Below, piece by piece: positions 45,501 to 57,333 of a DNA stretch of 64,000 nt (position 1 is the stretch's first letter; each line of letters begins with the position of its first letter). Origin of the DNA: Sciurus carolinensis. Taxonomy: Eukaryota > Chordata > Mammalia > Rodentia > Sciuridae. The stretch is taken from assembly GCF_902686445.1 (NCBI RefSeq), contig NC_062222.1:40299792-40363791 (forward strand), written 5' to 3'. The notes beneath the pieces were generated by a model. The model did not search any database and had not been told where the DNA came from. It saw only the letters and a program-made list of their open reading frames with translations. Made by a program: the position numbers and the translations under genes.

Positions 45501-46367
45501 CTTCAACTCGTTGGCTCAGGATCAGATTTCCTTAACAGGACTCCCATAGCACAAGAAATAAAAGCAAGAATCAACAACTGGGATAGATTCAAACTTAAAA
45601 GCTTTCTCTCAGCAAAGGAAACTATCAGAAATGTGAAGAGAGAGCCTACAGAGTGGGAGAATATCTTTGCCAACCATACCTCAGATAGAGCGCTAATTTC
45701 CAGAATCTATAAAGAACTCAAAAAACACTACACAAAGAATACAAATAATCCAATCAACAAATGGGCTAAGGAAATGAACAGACACTTCACAGAAGAAGAT
45801 GTACAAGTAATCAACAGATATATGAAAAAATGTTCAACATCCCTAGTAATAAGGGAAATGCAAATCAAAACTACCCTAAGATTTCATCTCACCCCAATTA
45901 GAATGGCGATTATCAAGAATACAAGCAACAATAGGTGTTGGTGTGGTGAAAAAGGAACACTCATACATTGCTGGTGGGGTTGCAAATTAGTGCAGCCACT
46001 CTGGAAAGCAGTGTGGAGATTCCTCAGAAAGCTTGGAATGGAAACACCATTTGACCCAGCTATCCCACTCCTTGGTCTATACCCAAAGGACTTAAAATCA
46101 GCATACTACAGAGATACAGCCACATCAATGTTCATTGCTGCTCAATTCACCATAGCCAGATTGTGGAACCAACCTAGATGCCCTTCAGTTGATGAATGGA
46201 TAAAGAAACTGTGGCTTATTTATACAATGGAATATTACTCCGCAATGAAGAATGATAAAATTATGGCATTTGTAGGCAAATGGTCGAAATTGGAGAATAT
46301 CATGCTAAGTGAGATAAGCCAATCTCAAAAAACTAAAGGACGAATGATCGCGCTGATAAGTGGATGA
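42526..46367 (+). pseudogene. L1 ORF2p, endonuclease/reverse transcriptase, broken by one frameshift
   Basis: In the family, ORF2p nicks target DNA and reverse-transcribes L1 RNA at the nick. The first frame (42526-43422, 298 residues) holds the whole APE-like endonuclease: LNVNGLN, CLQETH, the metal-binding GDFNTP, KIDH and catalytic SDH. The second frame, joined at about 43403, runs to 46367. It holds the reverse transcriptase, with the fingers segment KSPGPDGF, the catalytic FADD near 44650, and the C-terminal Cys/His-rich knuckle (CWCGEKG...HCWWGC) near 45940-45980. The total span of 3842 nt is one short of a multiple of three. The break fits loss of one A in the short A run at 43403-43405, just after the endonuclease. 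No other stop or frameshift appears, and the length (about 1280 codons) is normal. As written, the product would stop after the endonuclease. Confidence 0.95.
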
Positions 46368-46570
46368 GGACATATAATGGGGGGTGGGAGGGGCTAGCAT
46401 TAGGTTTAGGGTTAGGTTTAGAGTTAGGCTAAGGAGAGCGGCAAGAATGAAGGAAAGAAGGACTGTGTAGAGGGAAAAGAGGGGTGGGAAGGGTGGGGGG
46501 AGGGGAAAAATAAAATAAACATCATTACCCTATGTAAATGTAAAAAAATAAAAAATTAAAGAAAAAAAAA
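46368..46570 (+). other. L1 3'UTR with G-rich tract, telomere-like units and A-tail
   Basis: It has a G-rich stretch at 46378-46394, telomere-like 'ttaggtttagggttaggttt' from 46400, a second G-rich run at 46483-46504, AATAAA-like sequence after it, and an A-rich tail from about 46543. G-rich 3'UTR tracts are common in mammalian L1 and can form quadruplexes. Confidence 0.85.
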
Positions 46571-46580
46571 TTCCATTATG
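46567..46580 (+). repeat. Target-site duplication, right copy
   Basis: 'aaaattccattatg', identical to 40701-40714. Its first four As merge with the L1 tail, so its exact left edge is ambiguous. Confidence 0.92.
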
Positions 46581-48100
46581 CATATGTACCACATTTTCTT
46601 TATCTAATCTTCTATCGAGGTAACCTAAACTGGTTCCATAACTTAACTGTTGTGAACTAGGCTGATATAAACATTGGTATGCAGTTATCACTACAGTATG
46701 TTAATATTAGTTCATTTTGTTAAATACTAAGGAGTGGATAGCAGGGTCTATGGTGGTACCATTCCTAGACTTTTTAGGAATACTCATATTGGTTTCCAAA
46801 GTTGGTGTACTAATTTGCAATCCCACCAACAATGTATAAGTATATGTTTTTACCTAAATCTCACAAGTGTTTTTTTGCTATTTATATAGATACATCATCT
46901 ATATCTTGATGATTGCCATTATAACTGTAGTAAAATGAAATGTCAGAGTTTTACTTAATGTTTTCCTGATTGCTGAGATTGTCGAACATTTTTTCATATA
47001 TTTGTTGGACCTTTTTGCACTTATTCTTTTGAGAAACATCACATTTAATTCATTTGTGCATCTGTTGTTTGGGTTATTCTTTTTTTGATGGAAATATTTG
47101 AGTTCTCTATATATTCTAGATATTAATCTCCTGTCAGCAGATTTTCTGGCAAAGATTTTCTTTCATTTTATATTCTCTCTCTTCACACTCTAAATTGTTT
47201 ATTTGTTGTGCAGAAGCATTTTAATGTGGTATATATTTTTACAAATCCTCCTGTTTTTGAAGTCTAGACTGAGAGATAAATAGTTATTTGTATTTGTTTA
47301 CCTCTAAATGTGACCTACCATTTTCATCTTGTAACTTTAAAATTCTATCACTGTTCTGTATATTAAGCCTTTTAATTATAATGCATCTTGGAGAGCATCT
47401 TTTTTGATCATCTTCTTTGGGGTTCTGAATACCTCCTGTATTTGGATATCCATATCATTCCAAGGTTTGAAAAATATTCGGATATTATTTCACTGAAAAA
47501 GTTACATATTCCCTTAGTTTATAAATCCCTTCCTTGCTGAAATTGATCCTTAAAGTTGGTCTCTTCATGTTGCCCCATATTTCCTGAATATTCTGGTCAT
47601 GGTTTCTTATTTTTGCTGCTGTTTTCAGGGTAATATAATTATCTTTGAGGCCTGAAAATCTGTCTTCATGGTCTAATTCATTAGTGATACTTTCCATTGA
47701 ATTTTTTATTTGCTCTTTTGTTTCTCTTATTTCCAGGATATCTGTTCAGTTCCTTTTCAGAACATCTATATATTGAAATGATATTTTACTTCTTGTATTT
47801 TCTCTCTTAGTTCATATCTTCTATCTTCTTTTAGTTCACTGATCATTGTAAAAATTAACTTTTTCAATTCTTGGGAATTTTATCTAAGTTGGTCTCTGTG
47901 GATTCAATTGTTGAGGGGTTTAAATTTTGAAGTCATTTCATTTCCTTTCTTCCTCATGTTTCCTGTATTTCTGTGTTGATATTTGCCAATCTTCTGGAGT
48001 AGATCTTTCTCCAACTAGTGACTGGAAGACTCTTTTGTAGGCTACTTTATCTTCGTTATGTGTTTCAAGTCTGGGAAAAAAAACTCTGCATCAGAGGGTT
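46581..48100 (-). mobile_element. Old minus-strand L1, continuation (host of the young L1)
   Basis: The complement continues late ORF2 from where 40714 stopped ('atgtaccacattttctttat', 'gttgtgaactaggctgatat', 'caatcccaccaacaatgtat'). At about 47265 it jumps to the complement of ORF1 (the minus-strand frame at 47485-47697 resembles the ORF1 RRM region). About 3 kb of ORF2, including the endonuclease and most of the reverse transcriptase, is therefore deleted. Heavily mutated. Confidence 0.8.
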
Positions 48101-48950
48101 CAGTAAATGTGTTTTGGTGTCTTTATCCATCACTCATATCCCTGTATAAGTAGCTGATTATCATCTGTAACTTCAAATACTTAAAACTATACCACATACT
48201 AATAAATTTTTAAATTTGTTAAAACGTTTTCTACCACTTCATTACATCCAAAGTGGAATAGGGGGATAGTACACTAAAATAGATTAAAGATTGGAATTAG
48301 AGAAATGGAATTTTTATACTACACAGGACATGAAAATCAGAAAGAAATTAGAAATTGGATAAAAGAAGAAAGAATGAAAAATAATACAGATTGGGAAGGA
48401 AGAGAGGCAGAAGGTAAAAAAGTGAGTATATGGAAAAAAAAGGTGAGAGTAGAAAGAAGAAAAGATGTAATATATAAATCTAACTAATATATTATCTCAA
48501 AGAAGAAAACAATAACCAAAAAATCCAGTTAAAAAGAAATCAAAAACAAAATTCATCTAAGCAAACCTAACAAAAAAAGAAAAGTAGGAAATAAAGAACA
48601 AAATACGACACAAAGTAAATATAGGAAATATGAATAAATCTAAAACCAAGTAAAAGCAAACAAACAAAAAAGCCATACACTAACAAACCAGCAAAAGAAA
48701 TGACCAGTCAGAACCCACCTTCATGTGCCCTCAAAACGTAAAAATCCTGGGCACTCATGTACATATGCATTCAAAAAACAAACAAACAAAAACACTGATA
48801 ATTAGTAGGGGTGCAGGACTTGGTAAAAAATAGAAAAATGGCAAATGAGGAAAGAGCGGATAAGAGCATAGGATAGTACTGATGAGATAAAGAAGAGAAA
48901 CAGAAAGGGTAGCTCTAATCAGCACACAAATAAATAAAAATAAAAGAGGT
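48101..48950 (-). other. A-rich sequence, possibly 5' part of the old L1
   Basis: A strongly A-rich plus strand with GAAGGAAGAG-type purine stretches. The segment 48380-48440 recurs at 49374-49434. It may be the complement of an old L1 5'UTR, since it directly continues the ORF1 remnant, but I cannot confirm the family. Confidence 0.35.
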
Positions 48951-49135
48951 AAAGGCATCCTTTTGGAACCCCCACTGTCTGGAGGGCTGAGGCAGTAGGA
49001 CCACAGGGCCACTGACCATCATGGCTACCCAGGAAGATCCAGGGTAAACACAAAAGTAGAAGAAGCTGAGAATATTGCTCAGTGGCTGAGTGCCCTTGGA
49101 TTCAATCCTCAGCCCTATAGTGACCAAAATTAAAT
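48950..49135 (+). mobile_element. B1-ID dimeric SINE, diverged
   Basis: 'ctggagggctgaggcagtag' marks the B1 half. 'gaatattgctcagtggctga' and 'ggattcaatcctcagcccta' mark the ID half. The middle is rearranged. Confidence 0.65.
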
Positions 49136-50760
49136 AAAACATAGTTGATTATCATAAAGCAACTACAGAAAAAAAGAATTTAAAGGGTGTGAGGAAAGAA
49201 GATAGATAGGAGAGGTAATAGCAAGGAGAGAGAAAAAAGCAGGGGAAGAGTATAATCAAAATAGAGAGGAATAGAAGAATGGATATTTCCAATCAATACA
49301 TTTTTACAACACCAATAAAAATGCATAAGAATAGATTAAGGAATACAATTTCCAATACAGTAGGGAATCTATCAAATAATACAAATTGGGAAGGAAGAGA
49401 TGCAGATTAAAAAAATGAGTATATGAAAGAAAGTTATTTAATGTTACATCTGTGGAATATAATATGTATGTAAAGTTATACCAGTGGAATAAAAAAGGTT
49501 AACATTAAAAAGTAAAAAATTATTCCTTTCTGATATTTCCAAGAGGCAGTTCTTATTGATCTTTCCTGTTTTGGATTACATCTTATATACGAAGTTTTGG
49601 TAGATATTCGTCTCCACAGTGTAACCTCAGAGTGAATCTGGGTATGATGGCAAATTGTACAGGTCCATTCCACTGCATGTTTATTATCAGAACATTCTAG
49701 ATCAGAGTTTTGCTTCAAAGACTTCCCTACATTCAAATTCTTGTACTTCTCCATGCCAGTCTCTGGAGTGAAATTATGTGGCTATGGAATTTTTATGGCA
49801 TTCCCAGTTACCTAAAAGTTGTTAGGATGGTTTGACGAAAATGCTGGAGTTTCTTCAACCTGGTTTCCTGGGCTGGAAGAGAAGCTTTGTGTTCTGAATG
49901 AAATGGCTGAAGGGGCTTACTACAAATAAAACCTCCTCCTTTTGCTGGGTGGTTCTGCTGGGTCTCGGAGACCTGCACAGATGAATTTCCTCAGCTAAGG
50001 AGGGTTCCCTGCCTTCCCCTGGAGGGTGTTAGCGGATGGGCATCTACAAGACCTGGTGATTCTCAGCAGGTGCGCTGGGTGTCTTCATTTAATCATTTCC
50101 CTTAGGCAAACAGCCTGCCAATTTGACTGTTAGTTCTGGCTGGACTAATTTTTCACAGCTGCAGTTTACTGCTATGCATTGCTATAGGGCTTCAGAATGG
50201 GTTTGAGTCTCCAGGCTTACTGTGCTATGGGTAGTGACTAGTGTCTTGCCATGGGTGGATCTATTAAACACTTCTGCTGCAGTAGATGTTCCACAGTAGG
50301 CATTTCTAAAAGTGCTGCACTATGAATTGCTATGAGTGTGACGGGTGCATGCCTGTGCCCCTGGCTTTGTAGCAGTTCTCATCCACGCTGTCCCTTCCTG
50401 AGTAGCAAATATGAGTTTGAAAGCCCCGGTAGAATATTCTCACTAAATCCCTGGACCTTCCAAACTACTGTGGCCACTGCACTCAGGAATTTTGTGGAAC
50501 TAAACCACCTGAATCAGCCGTCAGCCTCTTGTTGCTTTCCAGAGCTCCCTGTGGGACTCTGCTACAGACAGTCCTGTTCCCAGGGTGATTTTTGGCCTGG
50601 AGAACCACAGTTCCAGTGAGAAAGAAAAGAAGAAACAATAGAGACTGTTGGAGTATGTTGGATCTTGTGGATATTGATCATAGGATATTAAAAAAAGAAA
50701 ATATAAGACAGAAAGAAGTGTGGAGATCACTATGTACATAAACATGCCCATTTAAAGATA
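49136..50760 (-). other. Probable old L1 5'UTR region (minus strand)
   Basis: A-rich to about 49510, then a GC-richer piece (about 49840-50640) without A-tail or LTR signals. It lies just where the 5'UTR of the minus-strand L1 at 46.6-48.1 kb would be, and L1 5'UTRs are the GC-rich part of the element. Short frames within it (for example 50332-50619) are not protein-like. This is an inference from position and composition; other origins are possible. Confidence 0.35.
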
Positions 50761-51138
50761 GATTTTGGTCCCAGCTGTCACCATCTCCAGTGAAAAGTGC
50801 CACTCTGGACCTGAGTCATGCTGATTTGTTGTACTGCATTTAAATCAAACTGCATAAATGTCTGATGATGATGTCAGAAGTTTTTGAGGTCTTTAAGATT
50901 CTTTTGTTTTTCTGTCAAGCAATCTGGAATGGTTTTACCCCTCCCCCATCAAGCAGCCATTCATGTGCCAAACTAGGTGTTTTAAAATATGCTCTTGCTT
51001 GAGATTTGCAGGGTGAAAGTGAAACAGAAGCCATTTTCTGGACCACAAACACTTTATAATTTTTCTGTTGACTCACCTTATTGTTGTGAAGGAGCAGATG
51101 AACATTCAATAGATCCACATTTCAAAAAAGTTAAATAC
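50761..51138. other. Non-coding sequence
   Basis: Nothing recognisable. Confidence 0.4.
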
Positions 51139-51335
51139 TTTGCTAGATGTGTTGGTGCACACTTGAAATCCAAATACTGTGGAGCCTGAGACAAGAGAAA
51201 TTCAAGTTAGAGCCCAGCCTAGGCAATTTAGCAGGAACTTGTCTCAAAATGAGACTTCAAAAAGGGGCAGGAATGTAGATCAGTGGTAGAGCACCTGCCT
51301 AACATGTGTGATGCCCTGGGTTCAATCCTAGTATG
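51139..51335 (+). mobile_element. B1-ID dimeric SINE
   Basis: B1 half: 'gctagatgtgttggtgcaca', 'ggagcctgagacaagagaaa', 'aggcaatttagcaggaactt'. ID half: 'gaatgtagatcagtggtaga', 'gcacctgcctaacatgtgtg', 'gccctgggttcaatcctag'. The B box is well kept. Confidence 0.9.
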
Positions 51336-51950
51336 ATGTTCAAAAAAACAACAAAACAAAAAAATTAGTAAATGCTGCTTCTTTTCTCCCACTTTCCTTT
51401 CCTTGCATCCCCCCATCTCTTTTCCTGACTTCTGGTTATTATTTAGCTTTCCAGTCCCAAATGACAGGACAGCAAGTTTTTCACAAAGGGCTAGACCCTC
51501 TTTAGTAGTGTTAGGTCAAATCCCTGTAGAATACAAGGGTGTTTACTTGCACAAATTGCAAAGATTTTTGTGATTAAAATGAAACCTAAATATGTTTTAT
51601 TTCTAATCGATCAATAAAAGCTACATGAAGCATTTTCTCAATATTTTCAGATTTGTTTACATGGAGTTCAGTAACAGGTGTGAGGAAATGGCAGGGTTAT
51701 GCACAATTCTTGAAAAGTGTGAGGACCTATATATCAACTACACTTCAGTAATTTTAAAGAAAAAGACTTCATACTCAACAGCAAACACCTATTAAGAGGG
51801 GCATTGACAACAATGTAAAAAAAATTCCTTTATGAGATAAATTAATGTTTTATTTTCTTAGCAGGAGAAACACAGCAACAACAATGTACAGTATCAGCTC
51901 CTAAATTACTGCACAATTGACTCTTTTTTAATCATGTTATTCTATTTCTC
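51336..51950. other. Non-coding sequence
   Basis: Nothing recognisable. Confidence 0.45.
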
Positions 51951-51952
51951 AT

Positions 51953-52063
51953 GCTAGAATGCAAGTTTTATGAGGCAAGAAATCTTTATTCTGTTTTAGG
52001 CCTAAGTTCAATAAGTATTTGATTAGTGAAAGAAAAAATGAATGAGTGAACTAATGAATGATT
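51953..52063 (+). mobile_element. L2/MIR-type 3' end fragment
   Basis: 'ctagaatgcaagttttatga', 'caataagtatttgattagtg' and terminal ATGAATGA-type units match the conserved 3' end shared by L2 and MIR3. Ancient. Confidence 0.55.
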
Positions 52064-53168
52064 ACAGTCCCTTTCATCAAGCCCTTAGTGACTTAGTGTT
52101 AAAGGAACTCTATGTAATTAAAATAAGAATTAACATTGACATTCTTAACTTCAAGGGAATGGGCTTAGGTTTTAGCTTTTGAAAGCCAAACAGATCTCAC
52201 TCTAATGCATCATACCCTCATGATTTCCTTTCATTTCAATGACTATTCCATAAATATTTTATATATTATGTTTCTTGTTTTCCTAAGTAATAAATGATGA
52301 ATTGCATGACTTTTTCTGACTGTTTTTCTTCTTTTTCTAGTACTCACTACTAGGTTTGTAGTTTAGTCACTTGTGTAATAACATATTTCTAAAATCTGAT
52401 GACTCCCCAATTTTTATACCAATTTCTGAAGGTTCCTCTGAACTTCATATTTGTATCATAGTTAAAATGTTAAGAGGTACCCAAAATGAACCATATTTAT
52501 GAATGATGTATGAATTCATTCCAAATATATCTTTCCCCATGCTACACATTGTAATAAATGGCATAACCACTCAATCACCTAAATTCTAACTGTCATCTTG
52601 ATTTCTCTATTTTTATTTCAATCTAATTCACAGGGCAATATAATTTTTATTCCAAAAAATTACATCCCAATTGGAAATGTTAAAATGGAGAGGCTAGATT
52701 GACTCAATATAATCTCTCTTGTCAATCAAACTGTCGCATAAAGTGGAAAAGTCACATATTCTTTTTGTTACAAAAGATAATGTAAAAGAACTACACATAA
52801 TAACTATGAAGTTATCTCTTCACTCCCTCTCAAAAAGCAGTAGTTAGAATTATATGAATCAAGGTTTACATAATATTAATTATTGAAGGTATATATTTAA
52901 GTACACATGGGTTTAATATACTATTTTGTACTTTTGTGTATGATAGAGCATTTTCATGATAAAATTATATACCCAATAAAATTCCATATGTATTACAGTT
53001 ATAAATGTAAAATTGTGAATTTCATATAATGAGGTATATGTCCATATTCCCACAGCTGTAGATAGTACAAGGCATATGTCACTGCAACTCTCCCCTTTTT
53101 TACACTCTGTTATCAGCCATGGTGTCTTTTTGTTGTTCCTCAAACAAATCAATCCCATAACCATTTGA
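52064..53168. other. AT-rich non-coding sequence
   Basis: Nothing recognisable. Confidence 0.45.
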
Positions 53169-53169
53169 T

Positions 53170-53420
53170 TGATTTATACACATGGTTCCTTTGTCTGAAT
53201 GTTCTTTCCCTAATATTTACATGACTCACTCACATTTTTTATAGGGTTCAAAAGTTCCCTTCTTAAAAGCTTCATGTTACCACCCTATCTATAAAGTACT
53301 ACCCTCTGCGAATCCCTTTCTCATCTTGGATCTATTGTATCTAAATGCAACACCCATGGAGGAGTTCAGCACTATCTGGTTGTCATTGTGTTCTCTGTGC
53401 CTCATACTGTGCATTTTTAG
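53170..53420 (+). mobile_element. L2 fragment (end of ORF2)
   Basis: 'ctgaatgttctttccctaat', 'agggttcaaaagttcccttc', 'catgttaccaccctatctat' and 'aaagtactaccctctgcgaa' follow the well-known L2 3' coding region. An ancient copy with no open frame. Confidence 0.7.
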
Positions 53421-53754
53421 AGAAATTGTTTAGTAAGTTTAAAATGGATTTTATAAAATCCATTTATTTTTTTTTATTTTTTGATTTATGACAACAAAGT
53501 TTTAAAAGTATGCCTTAGATTCTATTTTTGTGTCTATGCCATGGATTTATATTTTGAGTACATCCATGGCTGCTAATTTTTATAATTAATATATGATCAA
53601 TTTTATTATTGTTTTATAGATCCTTGATAGAATATCTGTTGTTCTTATATAGAGTTATACCATATTGATAATTGAAATTGGAACTTTTTTATTCTTAATA
53701 AAATATCTATAGGTATATCTTAGGGGATTTCATATGAGTGCTCATGTATTAAAA
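53421..53754. other. AT-rich non-coding sequence
   Basis: Nothing recognisable. Confidence 0.45.
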
Positions 53755-53756
53755 CT

Positions 53757-53843
53757 GGTGACTGGGGTTGTGACTCAGTAGCAGAGCATTTGCCTAGCAT
53801 GTGTGAAGCAGTGGGTTTGATCCTCAGCACCAAAATAATTTGA
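53757..53843 (+). mobile_element. ID SINE (tRNA-derived)
   Basis: 'gactggggttgtgactcagt' (A-box region), 'agcatttgcctagcatgtgt', 'gggtttgatcctcagcacca' (B-box region). It has only a short A/T-rich tail. Confidence 0.88.
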
Positions 53844-54881
53844 TTTTTATTATAGTTTCTCTCTATATTTAAAATTTTAAAACTTTGTCTTATTTAACTG
53901 TTTGAAATTAAATTTTTGTAATGATATTTTATGGATACAGATATCACATACTTCTGAGAAAAGAGTAATGAGGGATCATGTGCTGTAGGACATGTGCTCT
54001 AGGAAAATATTTTCCATTTTAGGGCACAAAAATGAGTAAAGATTATTTCCTGAATCTCAGCATTTTTTCATCTTGATATAATGCTTGGAGATACTGCAGC
54101 TATTACCAAAGGACAAAACTGATATAGAGAAAGTGATAAAAGAGAAACATTCTAAAATCTGCCCTGTGTCTGACTAAAAACGATAAATATCCTTATCATT
54201 CAAGAAAACAACAAGAGACAGACAGTAACCGAACTCTAAAAATCCCTCTAAGAAAAATGTTAGAAATTTGATTTCTCAATTTTAAAAATACATTTTGAGG
54301 TGTTTTGATGGTTACCTTTATATTTAAATGACAGTTTCCTTATAAAATTTTTGATTCATCTTTTCCATACTCAAATGCTTCATAGTATGTTTTTTCTTTA
54401 GAATATAAAAGATTGTAATATGGAGAAACTTAGGAAAATTGATTTCTTTCTTTATGGGTTATTCGATTATGTGACATGATGCCAGTTTCACCTTTTTTTA
54501 TGTGAAGTACAATGAGTTCAATGGAGGATGTCTTGATGTTTATTTTTCTTTTGCTTTGCAAAAGTATCAGTGTATGGTTTCAGAGTATGAATGTGTTTCA
54601 TTTTCCTTGTCAATGTTATCTGTTCTGTATTGCATGTTTGAATTGTTTGTTTCCGCCTATATTTATCAGATTGCCTCCTTCATAAACACACATTTTGTGA
54701 GACTTGGACTTCATTTTTCTTTTTATTTCATAAGATCATCATTTTTCTCTTTTTAAAAAATTGTGTGTATCATATATATAATTCATACACATAAAACTTT
54801 CTAAAATATAACTAAGAAATTCAATAATCTTTAGACAACCACAGATAGTATATATGTGTTTAACAAGAACCCAAATGTTAA

Positions 54882-54923
<42 letters not shown>

Positions 54924-55725
54924 TCCCCCTGCTCCATTTTCTATTTCATTATTTTATTCATTTATATTTATTATCTGGCATCCACTTAATAGTTTTTATC
55001 CCCTATCTAATTTTTAACTGGATGATTAGTCCATTTATTTTCAATTTCTTTTTTAATAAATGCATTTAGTTAAGATTTTGAGTATTTAGCTAAACACCAG
55101 TTTCACTGCATTCCTTAAATTTTAAGTCATGACATTAGAATACAGTCTGTTCCAATATTTAAAAGTAAATGATAACAATGATGTTTTTCTTCTCAAGGCT
55201 TCTTTCCTTTGCATTACTCTTTAAACAACTACGCAAAGGCACAAACTTACAAATTAGATAAAGATATGAGGGTGTAAACATGGTGACATGGTTTCCTCCA
55301 GATTGTCTCTTAGAGATGCAACTGATATTCAGAGCTCTTGGCAGTGATCCAAGAGTGAGCTCTCTGCCTGATTGAAGGATTAATGTGCCTGTCTTACATT
55401 AAAATAAAGATAATAATTCAATCACCCAGTGATTCAGGAAATCTATCACTAATATTCTAATATATTAAAATTCTCTGTGGTAGATAATTTTCCTTATCTA
55501 TGTGTGGATAGTAAGATCTAAATATTCTTTTTTTTATTTTATTAGAGGCTTTCCAAGTTTATACCTCTGGTCATCTCCTTTGTATTATTTTACATATGTC
55601 CTTTGGAAAAAGTTATTTAGCGAGTCTGATTTTAGATAGTATTAACCATATATTGAGCTTTATTGTTTAGTAAACTGTCACAGTTGAGAAACAATAATTA
55701 ACAGTAGATTTAAAGAAAAAAAAAA
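53844..55725. other. AT-rich non-coding sequence
   Basis: No gene recognised. The frames at 54502-54756 and 54854-55069 are hydrophobic by AT/TC bias and the second crosses a TC microsatellite. Confidence 0.45.
54883..54921 (+). repeat. (TC)n microsatellite
   Basis: About 19 TC units with one G interruption near the end. Confidence 0.95.
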
Positions 55726-55727
55726 CT

Positions 55728-55815
55728 AGGGACTGGGGATATAGCTCAATTGGTAGAGTGCTTGCCTCACAAGCACAAGGCCCTGGGTTCAATCCCTAGC
55801 ACTGCCAAAAAAAAT
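55728..55815 (+). mobile_element. ID SINE, well preserved
   Basis: 'gggactggggatatagctca', 'attggtagagtgcttgcctc', 'gccctgggttcaatcccta' and an A8 tail. Both pol III boxes (A box near 'tagctcaattggtagagtg', B box 'ggttcaatccc') are nearly consensus, so it is one of the youngest SINEs here. Confidence 0.93.
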
Positions 55816-57332
55816 ATGTATAGAAAAAGACTAGACTGTAAATTTTAGCACCATAAATGAGAAAATTCTTTAAACTAGCCTATAGATTTATAGTTTTTTT
55901 GAGAATGTGATAAATGATAATTTCATGATACATAAAATATCTAATAAAATTATACAAATATGTCTCATGCTCTTATAACATTGTTTTGTGATTATACCTT
56001 TTAGTATCAGAATCTTTTTCATGATGATATACTAAAGATGAAACCTTATTGTTTGTCATCCTTTTTGATTATGATCTTTCATCTGTTGGGCTGGTTTTTT
56101 CCCCTGTAAAATGTAAAAATTTCTGAGCAATAAATAAGAAAATATGAATAATAAAATAGCATACTTTTACATAGTGGGTCCCTAAACAGTTCATAATTAT
56201 TATTTTTGGAATTTTCTAACCTGCTCTTTATTGGGTTTTCACCTTGGATGACTACTATGGTATTTGAAGACACAGAAAATTAAAAGTAACACTGTTTTAC
56301 AGCAATATCTTATTTATTTCTTCATGATTATTATCTTTTATTTTATATAATTATATTTAAGAAGTATACACTATGCAGGTTATTTCTATCACTAACCGAC
56401 ATTAGATTTTAGTTTTCAAAATGCATAGTAAATCTAATTTTCATGTTTTTTAAGAACTTTTTTGTTTTATTTGTGTTTGGAAGGGTACTAAATAATTTTT
56501 ATTTTAATTAATTGACTTGCTATGTGCACAAATACTATAACCATTAGATTTAATTAAATGCTATTGAGAATTTAACTTCATGCATAGCCCTTTATCGCAA
56601 AAGATAAGCACAGTAAAAAATACAGTCTTAAAGATAAGATTGACTTTTTATGACATTTTTCACTTCACATTTACTTTATACCCACCATTCTCTTTCCCAT
56701 GTTGATAGCATATCAAACTTAATGAGGTGGGTGGTTAGTGAACTCCACATTTACTCACAGATGAAGAACACATTCAGTGTGCCTCATTAGTATCACATTC
56801 TGAAAGTAATAAGACTACTTATTTTTCTTTCAGTATTAGTGATGAATCTATACACTGGTTATTTTTAAAAGTTCAAATAATAAATTTTAAATGATCATGC
56901 AAACAATCTGACAAAATATGTTAGAAGTTGAAAGTTTCAATAGCATGATGATGTTAGCCTACAAATTAACTTTGAGTACTACCCAAATTTATTTGAAATA
57001 AACTGCAGAAATTATCTCCAAAGCAGGAATATATTATCAGAATAGAGCACAAATTTATGAAATGTTACCTACTGTAACAATAATTGAGTGGAAAATAATG
57101 ATAGTTGTTTGCTTTTCCATTACTTAAAAGATTTTGAAAATATAGTAGAATGCCAAAAAATAGATTTTTGTCTCCAGTAATTTATATCAGCAAGGAAGTG
57201 AAAATTGTAACATACAGCACAGATACAATAGCTGCCAAGAAGTCTAAAGAATATGTAAGTAATCTACACTAGCCTGCTATTAATGAAAAACAATAAGAAT
57301 GTATCTATATACCTATATACTTACAAATATAT
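55816..57332. other. AT-rich non-coding sequence
   Basis: Nothing recognisable. Confidence 0.45.
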
Positions 57333-57333
57333 A

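Larger units (their letters stand above)
40715..46570 (+). mobile_element. Full-length young L1 retrotransposon
   Basis: Complete architecture: a 733-bp GC-rich 5'UTR (40715-41447), ORF1 (41448-42494), a 31-nt spacer, ORF2 (42526-46367, one frameshift), a 3'UTR with a G-rich tract and telomere-like units (46368-46542), and an A-rich tail to 46570. It is bounded by perfect 14-bp target-site duplications and sits in antisense orientation to the older L1 it entered. The intact duplications, long open frames and complete 5' end all indicate a recent insertion. Only one disabling lesion is evident in the ORFs. Confidence 0.97.

Noticed and set aside
46400..46428. Interstitial telomere or chromosome fusion point
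   Set aside because: The units are inside the 3'UTR of an L1 with its own target-site duplications, so they arrived with the element.
54502..55069. Hydrophobic frames that resemble membrane proteins
   Set aside because: T-rich DNA gives Phe/Leu/Ser-rich frames by chance, and the second crosses a TC microsatellite.
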